From the NCBI GenBank assembly GCA_023441125.1, contig JAEZQV010000353.1, forward strand, positions 1 to 5,514: a stretch of DNA of 5,514 nucleotides. Direction: 5' to 3'. This document shows, piece after piece, positions 1 through 5,514 of this stretch (position 1 is the stretch's first letter; each line of letters begins with the position of its first letter). A model generated the notes under the pieces. That model was given only the letters and a program-made list of their open reading frames with translations. It was not told the origin of the DNA and searched no databases. This DNA is from Bacillota bacterium. GTDB lineage: Bacteria; Bacillota_C; Negativicutes; Sporomusales; Sporomusaceae. The position numbers were made by a program, and so were the translations under genes.

Positions 1-1
1 T

Positions 2-604
2 TTACCGGCTGACCCCTTTCATCTTGCTTGTCCAGTTCGGACTCAATGCGAGGAAATTAAGTAACATGGCATGGCCACTTTCTGTAAGAATGGATTCCGG
101 ATGAAATTGTACCCCTTCAATGGCATACTCTTTATGCCGGATTCCCATAATTTCACCTAAATCAGTCTCCGCGCTAATTTCAAAGCAAGCGGGCAAGGTT
201 TCTCTTTTAACAATGAGTGAATGATACCTGGTGGCGGTAAGCGGGTTAGTAAGCCCGGTAAATACCCCTTTGCCGTCATGATGTATCAGGGAAGTTTTTC
301 CGTGCATCAGACGCGGGGCTCGTACCACGTCGCCGCCAAAGGCCTGCCCAATAGCCTGATGCCCCAGACAAACGCCAAGTATCGGAATCCGGCCTTTAAA
401 ATGCCGGATCAGCGTAAGGCAAATACCGGCCTCGTTCGGAGTACATGGTCCGGGTGAAAGAATAATATGATCCGGCCTGATATCTTCTATATGAGAAACG
501 GTAATCTTGTCGTTGCGAAAAACCCGAATATCTTCGCCGATTTCGCCAAGGTATTGGACGAGGTTGTATACAAACGAATCATAGTTGTCTATCATTAGTA
601 TCAT
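2..604 (-). CDS. pabA: Glutamine amidotransferase subunit of aminodeoxychorismate/anthranilate synthase (PabA/TrpG)
   Basis: 200 aa, the usual size for the stand-alone class-I amidotransferase. It hydrolyses glutamine and passes ammonia to a chorismate-binding partner (PabB or TrpE) for p-aminobenzoate (folate) or tryptophan synthesis. Visible: N-terminal [16 protein letters not shown] (4-19), oxyanion-loop region [11 protein letters not shown] (50-60), nucleophile C79 in [20 protein letters not shown] (101-105), and the His-Glu pair H168 and E170 in FHPES. All three triad residues are intact. The ATG at 604 has AGGAGG 8 nt upstream; a second ATG three codons later is less well spaced. The gene has its own promoter and is separated from hydA by a terminator. 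PabA and TrpG cannot be told apart by sequence alone, and one protein often serves both pathways. No trp gene is seen here, and the next gene lies outside the window, so pabA is a modest preference. Confidence 0.92.
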   Translation of the reverse strand: MILMIDNYDSFVYNLVQYLGEIGEDIRVFRNDKITVSHIEDIRPDHIILSPGPCTPNEAGICLTLIRHFKGRIPILGVCLGHQAIGQAFGGDVVRAPRLMHGKTSLIHHDGKGVFTGLTNPLTATRYHSLIVKRETLPACFEISAETDLGEIMGIRHKEYAIEGVQFHPESILTESGHAMLLNFLALSPNWTSKMKGVSR

Positions 605-625
605 GTTCCATTCCTCCTCGGCACT

Positions 626-654
626 ATTTTATCACGCCTGTCATGGATGTACAA
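626..654 (-). promoter_or_regulatory. Promoter of pabA, extended -10 type
   Basis: On the minus strand TTGTAC (654-649), a 17-bp spacer and TAAAAT (631-626) form a sigma-A promoter. The -35 matches 3 of 6 and the -10 matches 5 of 6 positions. TGA directly before the -10 gives the extended TGn motif, which compensates for the weak -35. Transcription would start near 619, leaving a leader of only about 15 nt that contains the GGAGG ribosome binding site. It lies just after the hydA terminator, making pabA a separate unit. Confidence 0.62.
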
Positions 655-680
655 ACTATTGCATGCCGGTCATCTCAAGA

Positions 681-713
681 AATGAGGACGGCCGTATAAA
701 AGCCGTCCTCATT
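681..713 (-). terminator. Intrinsic terminator of the hydCBA operon
   Basis: A perfect 12-bp inverted repeat, arms AATGAGGACGGC (681-692) and GCCGTCCTCATT (702-713), with a 9-nt loop, begins 7 nt after the hydA stop. On the minus strand the stem runs into UUUCUUGAG, a short U-rich tail. Position and structure fit a Rho-independent terminator for the hydrogenase operon. The plus-strand tail has no U run, and there is no plus-strand gene to terminate. Confidence 0.78.
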
Positions 714-720
714 GACTTAA

Positions 721-2466
721 TTACTTATGACGGGAATGGTAGTGGGTGTGCAGGAGTTCATGGGACTTGTGTCCAAGCGGTTTGCCCAGGAACTCGTCAT
801 ACAGAGCTTTTACTGCCGGATTCTTATGCGACTGGCGGATCGGCAGGTCGCGGTCGGCCTGGTAAAGTCCTTCCATTCGGGCTTCCTTGGTCGCTTTGGT
901 TGTTCCCCACGGCTGCCCGCCGCCACCGACACAACCGCCGGGGCAGCACATAATTTCTACAAACTGATAGTCACATTCACCGGCCCTGATCTTGTCCAGG
1001 ATAACCCGGGCATTCTTGAGACCGTTAGCAATGGCCACTTTGACCTTCTTGCCGTCCAAATCCACTTCGGCTTCTTTTACGCCGGTGTGGCCGCGAACGC
1101 CTTCGAAATCCACATTGGCAAGTTCTTTACCGGTAACAATTTCATAGACAGTACGCAGCGCCGCCTCCATAACACCACCGGATGTACCGAAGATTACGGC
1201 CGCACCGGTGGATAAGCCGAGCGGAGCGTCAAATTCTTCGCCGGTCAGCTTATTAAAATCAAAGCCGGACTGTTTTATCATTCTGGCCAATTCGCGGGTG
1301 GTCAGCACAACATCCACATCGCGATAGCCGCTGCCGTTCATTTCCGGACGGGCGCTCTCATATTTCTTCGCCGTACACGGCATAATGGATACCGATACGA
1401 TCTTAGCCGGATCAATCCCTGCTTTTTCAGGGTAATAGCTTTTCGCCAGGGCACCGAACATTTGCTGCGGCGATTTGCAGGAAGATACATTGGGTAACAG
1501 ATCGGGATAGAACGTTTCCACAAAGTTTATCCAGCCCGGACTGCAGGAGGTAATGAGCGGCAGGGCGCCGCCATTGGCCATTCGGTCTAATAGTTCACTG
1601 CCTTCTTCCATAATAGTTACGTCAGCGGCAAAGTCGGTATCAAATATTTTATCAAAACCCAGGCGGCGGAGAGCGGCTACCATCTTACCGGTAGTAATAC
1701 TGCCTGGTTCGAGACCAAACTCTTCGCCCAGGGCGACACGAACGGCCGGAGCCACTTGCACGATTACATGCTTCTCTTTATCGGCAATGGCTTGCCAGAC
1801 TTTCTCCGTCTCATCCTTTTCGTACAAAGCGCCTACCGGGCAGACCGAAATGCACTGACCGCAGTATACGCAGGTGCTGTCCTGCAGCGGCCGGTCAAAG
1901 GCCGTAGTAACTTCATACTCAACAGAACGGTGGGCCGTATTGATAGCGCCAACAGTCTGGACTTCCTGACACATTTCCACACAGCGGCCACATTTTACAC
2001 ATTTAGCCATGTCACGGACAATAACACCGTTGGAATCTTCAATGGGAATTTGTTTCGGCTGGTTTACAAACAGCGGTTTGGTGATGCCGAAATCACGCGC
2101 CAGCTGCTGGAGCTCACAGTTGGTGCTCCTGACGCATTTTAAGCAATCCTGCGGATGCTCAGCCAGAATCAGTTCCAGTACATCTTTTCTGGCTTGGCGA
2201 ACCGACGGACTATTGGTGATAAATTCCGCCCCGTCCCAGACTTCATTGCCGCAGGCAGCTTTTAACTTTTTCTGCCCTTTAATCTCAACTACGCAAATAC
2301 GGCAGGTAGCCCGTACTTTGAGGTCAGGATGGTAGCACAGTACCGGAATGTCTATACCAGCCATTTTGGCAGCGTCCAGGATAAGTGTAGTTTCAGGACA
2401 CGATACCGGCACGCCGTCAATTGTAATATTTACTATTTTGTTGGGATCTGAAGCATGATGACCCAT
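721..2466 (-). CDS. hydA: [FeFe]-hydrogenase catalytic subunit HydA
   Basis: 581 aa, cytoplasmic; interconverts 2H+ + 2e- and H2 at an H-cluster. Domains in order: N-terminal [2Fe-2S] ferredoxin-like (C44, C55, C58, C72); His-ligated [4Fe-4S] (H104, C108, C111, C117); two-cluster ferredoxin domain (CVKCGRCVEMC at 156-166, CVYCGQCISVC at 199-209); then the H domain with TIMEEGSE, L1 TSCSPGW (306-312), L2 MPCTAKKYE (362-370) and L3 EIMCCPGGCVGGGGQP (504-519). L1 has Ser309 where most characterised enzymes have a second Cys, and L3 has an additional Cys507 before ligand C508. The chain lacks the extra C-terminal [2Fe-2S] domain of Thermotoga HydA and ends in a His-rich tail. The ATG at 2466 is chosen over the GTG at 2469 because GAGGTGAG (2479-2472) is correctly spaced only for the ATG. 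The N-terminal half resembles NuoG or formate dehydrogenase-linked proteins, but the L1-L3 motifs settle the identity. Maturases HydEFG are not in the window. Confidence 0.95.
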   Translation of the reverse strand: MGHHASDPNKIVNITIDGVPVSCPETTLILDAAKMAGIDIPVLCYHPDLKVRATCRICVVEIKGQKKLKAACGNEVWDGAEFITNSPSVRQARKDVLELILAEHPQDCLKCVRSTNCELQQLARDFGITKPLFVNQPKQIPIEDSNGVIVRDMAKCVKCGRCVEMCQEVQTVGAINTAHRSVEYEVTTAFDRPLQDSTCVYCGQCISVCPVGALYEKDETEKVWQAIADKEKHVIVQVAPAVRVALGEEFGLEPGSITTGKMVAALRRLGFDKIFDTDFAADVTIMEEGSELLDRMANGGALPLITSCSPGWINFVETFYPDLLPNVSSCKSPQQMFGALAKSYYPEKAGIDPAKIVSVSIMPCTAKKYESARPEMNGSGYRDVDVVLTTRELARMIKQSGFDFNKLTGEEFDAPLGLSTGAAVIFGTSGGVMEAALRTVYEIVTGKELANVDFEGVRGHTGVKEAEVDLDGKKVKVAIANGLKNARVILDKIRAGECDYQFVEIMCCPGGCVGGGGQPWGTTKATKEARMEGLYQADRDLPIRQSHKNPAVKALYDEFLGKPLGHKSHELLHTHYHSRHK

Positions 2467-2468
2467 CA

Positions 2469-3770
2469 CTACTCACCTCTTTCCTGTTCAGTAAAGCAAA
2501 CTTTTGCCGGACATTTCTTATTCAGGTGATCTGCGAATTCCGCTTTGAAGAGCTTCCAGCAGGTATTCAAGGCAACTGCGGCCGATTGGCCCAAACCACA
2601 GAAAGAAGCATTGGTCATGGTATCAATTAAGCGCCGTAAGACAGCCATATCCTCCTGGGTAGCTTCCCCTGCGGAAATTTTGCCAAGAATTGCATAGATT
2701 TGCTTATTGCCTTCCCGGCACGGCGTACATTTACCACAAGATTCGTGAATAAAGAACTCGGTTACACCTTTTAGATAATCGATGACGCAAACATCTTCAT
2801 CCATAACCACTACCGCACCGGAGCCGACGCTTAAGCCTGCATTTCTCAGTGCTTTGTAGCAATATACGGTGTCAAGCTGAGCTTCATTGCCAATCGGACC
2901 GGATTGGCCACCCAAGTGGAAGAATTTCAGCTTCTTGCCGTCAGGGATACCGCCGCCCAGTTCGGGATCATAAATGGCATCACGCAGGCTAACACCAAAC
3001 GGAATTTCAAAAACGCCCCGGTTAACCACATTGCCGGACAGACAGATGAGTTTGGTGCCGCCGCTGTCTTTGGTGCCATGGCTTAAATATTTGTCGCCGC
3101 CTTCTAAGACGATAGTGGGAATGTTGGCAATCGATTCCACGTTATTAACCAGCGTAGGCATGAGAAACAGGCCGACTTCGGCCAGATGAGGCGGTTTTAT
3201 CCGTGGCCGGCCGGCTTTACCTTCAATAGAATTTAGCAAAGCGGAGTTTTCGCCGCATACATAGGCGCCGGCGCCGGTCATAATATGAATATTGAATTCA
3301 AAGCCGGTTCCGTTAATGTTTTTGCCCAGGTAGCCGGCTTTAACGGCATTATCGATAGCGCTTTGAAATACTTTTTGAATGGCGCGGTATTCACCGCGAA
3401 TATAAATATAGCCGTCATGGGAATTGAAAACATAACCGGCAATGGTCATGCCTTCAATGACTCTGAGCGGGTCCTGACCTAAGAGGATTTTGTCTTTGAA
3501 CGTACCGGGTTCGCCTTCATCGGCGTTGATAACGATATATTTGGGGAATTCGGGGATTTCCAGAAGCTGTTCCCACTTTGAACCGGCCGGATAGGCTGCG
3601 CCGCCGCGGCCTAACAGTTTGGCTTTTTTAACCTCGCCAATAATCTCTTCCGGTTTCAGCGTAAAAGCTTTTTTCAGGCCTTCATATCCACCGGCCTTTA
3701 CATAATCTTCCACAGAGTCAGGGCGAATGACGCCGCAATTACCCGATATCAGTTTTTTTATTTTTGACAT
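2469..3770 (-). CDS. hydB: NAD(P)H-linked [FeFe]-hydrogenase subunit HydB, short NuoF-like form
   Basis: 433 aa, soluble FMN- and NADH-binding subunit that exchanges electrons between NAD(H) and the Fe-S relay. Visible: GRGGAAYPAG (55-64, nucleotide binding), INADEGEPGTFKD (81-93, FMN site), GAGAYVCGENSALLNSIEG (166-184), and the N3-type [4Fe-4S] ligands C345, C348 and C351 (ESCGKCTPCREG) with C391 (SFCGLG). The protein starts right at the NuoF core (NCGVIRPDSVEDY, 11-23) and ends at a CPAKVC motif (420-425). It therefore matches NuoF (about 445 aa in E. coli) rather than bifurcating HydB (about 600 aa), lacking the N-terminal [2Fe-2S] and C-terminal 2x[4Fe-4S] domains. The ATG at 3770 lies inside the end of hydC and has GGGGGGTG 5 nt upstream. 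The stop is 2 bp before hydA, leaving no room for a lost domain. NADH rather than NADPH specificity is inferred from the family, not proven. Confidence 0.93.
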   Translation of the reverse strand: MSKIKKLISGNCGVIRPDSVEDYVKAGGYEGLKKAFTLKPEEIIGEVKKAKLLGRGGAAYPAGSKWEQLLEIPEFPKYIVINADEGEPGTFKDKILLGQDPLRVIEGMTIAGYVFNSHDGYIYIRGEYRAIQKVFQSAIDNAVKAGYLGKNINGTGFEFNIHIMTGAGAYVCGENSALLNSIEGKAGRPRIKPPHLAEVGLFLMPTLVNNVESIANIPTIVLEGGDKYLSHGTKDSGGTKLICLSGNVVNRGVFEIPFGVSLRDAIYDPELGGGIPDGKKLKFFHLGGQSGPIGNEAQLDTVYCYKALRNAGLSVGSGAVVVMDEDVCVIDYLKGVTEFFIHESCGKCTPCREGNKQIYAILGKISAGEATQEDMAVLRRLIDTMTNASFCGLGQSAAVALNTCWKLFKAEFADHLNKKCPAKVCFTEQERGE

Positions 3771-4282
3771 GACGACACCCCCCGGTAACTTGTAACGATT
3801 TCGGCTACCTTGGCTGCTGTCAGATTACCATAGACTTCATCGCCAATCTTGGCTACCGGCCCGATGTCGCAGGCACCAACACAGCTGGTGTGCATAAGGG
3901 TAAACAGGTTGTCAGGTGTGGTCTCGCCCAGTTTAATTCCCAGAACTTCTTCAAACATAGCGACAACTTTGTCGGCTTTGGTGACATGGCAGGGTGTGCT
4001 TTTGCAAATTTCAATAACATATTTGCCACGCGGTTCAATATTAAACATAGCATAGAAAGTTAGCACGTCATGAACTTTGGTTATCGGCAAGTCTAACTGG
4101 CAGGCGACTACTTCGGCCCATTCTTCCGCCACATAGTTCTCACCCGAGCTGGCCTGAATATCGAGCAAAATTGATAACAGTTGCTCTTTAGCCTTGCCAT
4201 ATTGATTAATGATTGCTAGGACTTGCTCGTATCTTTTAATAATTTCTAATGCCTGATCCTTTGTTACTGTTGAACAACACAT
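3758..4282 (-). CDS. hydC: NAD(P)H-linked [FeFe]-hydrogenase subunit HydC (NuoE-like, [2Fe-2S])
   Basis: 174 aa, usual length for NuoE/HydC/HndA proteins. It is the small electron-transfer subunit that sits on the FMN/NADH subunit and carries one thioredoxin-fold [2Fe-2S] cluster. An N-terminal helical part (about 8-80, with HDVLTFYAMF at 71-80) is followed by the thioredoxin-like domain. Cluster ligands are visible as C93-x4-C98 (EICKSTPC) and C134-x3-C138 (TSCVGAC), the standard C-x4-C...C-x3-C arrangement. No signal peptide or membrane segment, so cytoplasmic. First gene of a three-gene operon; its stop overlaps the hydB start by 13 bp, which implies translational coupling. The N-terminus begins with two adjacent Cys (residues 2-3), of unknown meaning. 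The alternative reading as a complex I or formate dehydrogenase NuoE subunit is ruled out by hydA two genes downstream. Confidence 0.93.
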   Translation of the reverse strand: MCCSTVTKDQALEIIKRYEQVLAIINQYGKAKEQLLSILLDIQASSGENYVAEEWAEVVACQLDLPITKVHDVLTFYAMFNIEPRGKYVIEICKSTPCHVTKADKVVAMFEEVLGIKLGETTPDNLFTLMHTSCVGACDIGPVAKIGDEVYGNLTAAKVAEIVTSYRGVSSCQK

Positions 4283-4291
4283 TCTTGTTAT

Positions 4292-4300
4292 CTCACCCTT
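4292..4300 (-). promoter_or_regulatory. Ribosome binding site fixing the hydC start
   Basis: AAGGGTGAG on the minus strand stands 9 nt before the ATG at 4282. The longer open frame starting with GTG at 4399 has no comparable site, and its extra 39 residues resemble nothing in NuoE proteins. The ATG at 4282 is therefore the start. Confidence 0.8.
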
Positions 4301-4372
4301 TCTTTTGCATGTTGAAATTACTAGGATAAGCCGGCTATTGCAGCGATAAAGGGGAACCTGGCGGGTATTATC

Positions 4373-4401
4373 AGTATAGATCATTGTGAAAATTTGCACT
4401 A
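4373..4401 (-). promoter_or_regulatory. Candidate promoter of the hydCBA operon
   Basis: On the minus strand TATACT (4378-4373) matches the sigma-A -10 box at 5 of 6 positions. The hexamer 17 bp upstream (TAGTGC, 4401-4396) is a poor -35 and lies inside the Rex-like site. A weak -35 is common at regulated promoters but lowers confidence. The predicted transcript would start near 4366 and carry a leader of about 80 nt before hydC. Confidence 0.4.
4384..4401. promoter_or_regulatory. Candidate Rex (NADH/NAD+ sensing repressor) operator
   Basis: TTGTGAAAATTTGCACTA matches the Rex consensus TTGTGAANNNNTTCACAA at 12 of 14 defined positions: the left half is perfect and the right half has 5 of 7. 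The central AATT is itself palindromic. The site lies directly upstream of a TATACT -10-like box, where a bound repressor would block RNA polymerase. Rex releases DNA when NADH/NAD+ is high, a sensible control for an NADH-linked hydrogenase. Identification is by motif only; no rex gene is in the window. Confidence 0.55.
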
Positions 4402-4440
4402 TTTAGGCTGCCCCATGAGGGCTGAAACACGATAGAACAT

Positions 4441-4471
4441 AGGGCCAGCCGCTTTTTCCCAGGCTGACCCT
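4441..4471 (-). terminator. Stem-loop downstream of metF, possible weak terminator
   Basis: The arms 4462-4471 and 4441-4450 can form a 10-bp GC-rich stem around an 11-nt loop. In minus-strand RNA the only non-Watson-Crick pair is a U-G wobble. On the plus strand the same position would be a C-A mismatch, so the structure fits minus-strand transcription better. The stem is followed by AUGUUCUAUCGUGUUUC, which is U-rich but not a U run. Intrinsic termination would therefore be inefficient; it could instead be a 3'-end stabiliser or attenuator. Confidence 0.45.
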
Positions 4472-4536
4472 ACCCTTCTCCCTGAGCTTATCCTTCTAAA
4501 CCAATGCTTAGCCAGATGATGGGAACTTTTCTAATA

Positions 4537-5490
4537 TTAAACTTTAGGACGTGGCAGGAAACCAGCGCCTTTAACAATTTCCGGCAAGGCAGCTTCCCAG
4601 CCTACAGGCATGATATGAATACCGGCAACACCCGGGATTTTCTTAAGTTGGTTGCACAGTTCAATCGAGACCTGGATGCCTTCCGCTTTCGGGTCTTCAG
4701 CCTTTTTCATCCGCTCAATCAGGCTGTCGGGAATTTCCATACCGGCAACATCTTTTTTCATGTACTGCAGCGCTTTTACCGAACGCACCGGCAGGATGCC
4801 GGCAGTAATCTTGGTTCTTTCATGAATACCACGGGCTACTACCATTTCCATGAAGCGGGCAAATTTTTCGATGTCAAAAATAGCCTGCGTCTGAATGAAA
4901 TCGGCACCGGCGTTGACTTTTTTCTCCAGACGGATGGCCCGGAATTCAAACGGGTCGCCGAACGGATTTTCAACAGCCCCGATGAAAAAGCGCGGTTCGT
5001 CGGTTTTAATCGGTGCATCAGACAGGAGTTTTTTGTCATCCCGCATTTTCTTAACCATCGAAATCAATTGGACCGAGTCAACATCATATACATTCTTACT
5101 TGTCGGATGATTGCCAAAGGACTGATGGGCACCGCTGAGGCACAGTACATCACGAATCCCCAGGCTGTAGGCACCCATTAAATCGCTTTGCATGGCAATA
5201 CGGTTCCGGTCCCGGCAAGTCATCTGAATAATGGGCACTCCGCCACCCTTCAAGACATGAACACCGGCAGCAATACTGGACAACCGCACTATAGCTGTTT
5301 GGTTATCAGTAAGGTTAAACCCGTCAACGATGTCCTTAAGCTCACTGGAATGGTGCACCAAATCATGACCGTTGGCATGCTGGGGCGGTCCAAGCTCACC
5401 AGTGACCACAAAGTGGCCTAAGGAGTACAGTTTCTCTAATTTGCTTTCTGTTTTTAACAAAGCTTGTTTATCAATAGCTGCTTCGCTCAT
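4537..5490 (-). CDS. metF: Methylenetetrahydrofolate reductase, acetogen-type MetF
   Basis: 317 aa, cytoplasmic flavoprotein of the MetF family. It reduces 5,10-methylene-THF to 5-methyl-THF, a methyl-branch step of the Wood-Ljungdahl pathway and also the methyl supply for methionine. Visible: VTGELGPP at residues 29-36, with E32 at the place of the catalytic Glu of E. coli MetF; a TDN motif at 61-63; the flavin-barrel strand QMTCRDRNR (89-97); GIRDVLCLSGAH (111-122); and GADFIQTQ (195-202). The chain ends after the TIM barrel, so any zinc-containing MetV partner must be a separate protein. The ATG at 5490 is preceded by GGGAGG at 10 nt. The Asp expected after the G of the 'LxG(D)' segment is Ala121, which is unusual if my family recollection is right. 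The stop is followed by a stem-loop and a new promoter region, so co-transcription with hydCBA is uncertain. The family call is firm; the electron donor cannot be read from the sequence. Confidence 0.93.
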   Translation of the reverse strand: MSEAAIDKQALLKTESKLEKLYSLGHFVVTGELGPPQHANGHDLVHHSSELKDIVDGFNLTDNQTAIVRLSSIAAGVHVLKGGGVPIIQMTCRDRNRIAMQSDLMGAYSLGIRDVLCLSGAHQSFGNHPTSKNVYDVDSVQLISMVKKMRDDKKLLSDAPIKTDEPRFFIGAVENPFGDPFEFRAIRLEKKVNAGADFIQTQAIFDIEKFARFMEMVVARGIHERTKITAGILPVRSVKALQYMKKDVAGMEIPDSLIERMKKAEDPKAEGIQVSIELCNQLKKIPGVAGIHIMPVGWEAALPEIVKGAGFLPRPKV

Positions 5491-5514
5491 AACCGCACAT
5501 CCTCCCTCACAATT

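Larger units (their letters stand above)
4283..4536 (-). other. Intergenic region between metF and hydC
   Basis: 254 bp with no credible coding region. Read on the minus strand it holds, in order: a stem-loop (4471-4441) about 65 nt after the metF stop, a short GCCC/GGGC hairpin near 4420-4408, a Rex-like inverted repeat (4401-4384), a -10-like TATACT (4378-4373), and an untranslated leader of roughly 80 nt ending in a strong ribosome binding site. A 9-bp inverted repeat (4486-4494 with 4323-4331) brackets most of it. Together these suggest that metF transcription ends or is attenuated here and that the hydrogenase operon starts afresh. Confidence 0.7.

Noticed and set aside
585..1215. Plus-strand open frames opposite the hydA end and the pabA upstream region
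   Set aside because: They lie antisense to hydA motifs and across the terminator and pabA promoter, with no ribosome binding site or family resemblance.
2467..2469. GTG start of HydA one codon before the ATG
   Set aside because: It is too close to the GAGGTGAG site. The ATG at 2466 has normal spacing and gives the same protein minus one residue.
2467..2530. HydB truncated by a recent frameshift or nonsense mutation
   Set aside because: hydA begins 2 bp after the hydB stop with its own ribosome binding site, and no remnant of a ferredoxin domain lies between them. The short form appears settled, not broken.
4283..4399. 39-residue N-terminal extension of HydC from the GTG at 4399
   Set aside because: No ribosome binding site at that GTG, the added residues do not resemble NuoE, and it would cover the promoter and Rex-like region. 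The ATG at 4282 has a well-placed AAGGGTGAG.
4283..4536. Cobalamin, THF or TPP riboswitch before the hydrogenase operon
   Set aside because: None of the conserved core boxes of these classes was found. Only generic hairpins and the 9-bp inverted repeat are present.
4504..5181. 225-aa plus-strand open frame opposite metF
   Set aside because: It is a shadow of metF: no ribosome binding site, no recognisable family, and the minus strand carries clear conserved motifs throughout.
1..5514. CRISPR arrays, insertion sequences, tRNA or rRNA genes
   Set aside because: No direct-repeat arrays, terminal inverted repeats, transposase frames or RNA gene signatures were seen. The window is compact housekeeping and energy-metabolism coding sequence.

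Overview
The window looks like part of the chromosome of a strictly anaerobic, H2- and one-carbon-metabolising Firmicute. A Sporomusa-type acetogen (Negativicutes) or a close relative is the best guess. This rests on protein character (an acetogen-style stand-alone MetF beside a three-subunit [FeFe]-hydrogenase), mid-range base composition and strong GGAGG-type ribosome binding sites. No taxonomic marker such as rRNA is present, so the placement is inference.

All five complete genes lie on the minus strand, in transcription order from right to left. metF (5490-4537) encodes a methylenetetrahydrofolate reductase without a C-terminal MetV-like part. Its start codon may overlap the stop of a gene just outside the window. 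A 254-bp gap follows, holding a stem-loop after metF, then a candidate Rex operator over a candidate promoter. Next is a tight operon: hydC (4282-3758, NuoE-like), hydB (3770-2469, NuoF-like, overlapping hydC by 13 bp) and hydA (2466-721, [FeFe]-hydrogenase catalytic subunit, 2 bp after hydB). A 12-bp perfect stem-loop (681-713) sits directly behind hydA and is the likely operon terminator. A separate gene for a class-I glutamine amidotransferase of p-aminobenzoate/anthranilate synthesis (pabA/trpG, 604-2) follows with its own extended -10 promoter.

HydCBA together form a soluble NAD(H)-linked hydrogenase: the H-cluster in HydA, a relay of Fe-S clusters in HydA, HydB and HydC, and FMN/NADH in HydB. 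The notable point is that HydB has only the NuoF core. It lacks both the N-terminal thioredoxin-like [2Fe-2S] domain and the C-terminal 2x[4Fe-4S] domain of characterised electron-bifurcating HydB proteins. A simple NADH-dependent, non-bifurcating enzyme is therefore the more likely reading. The Rex-like site fits, because Rex senses the NADH/NAD+ ratio. Other points worth a second look are Ser for Cys in the H-cluster L1 motif with an extra Cys in L3, an orphaned Zn-site-like CPxxxC tail on HydB, and an Ala where MetF relatives usually carry the Asp of a GD motif. pabA fits folate supply in a tetrahydrofolate-dependent metabolism, but it has its own promoter and may simply be a neighbour.
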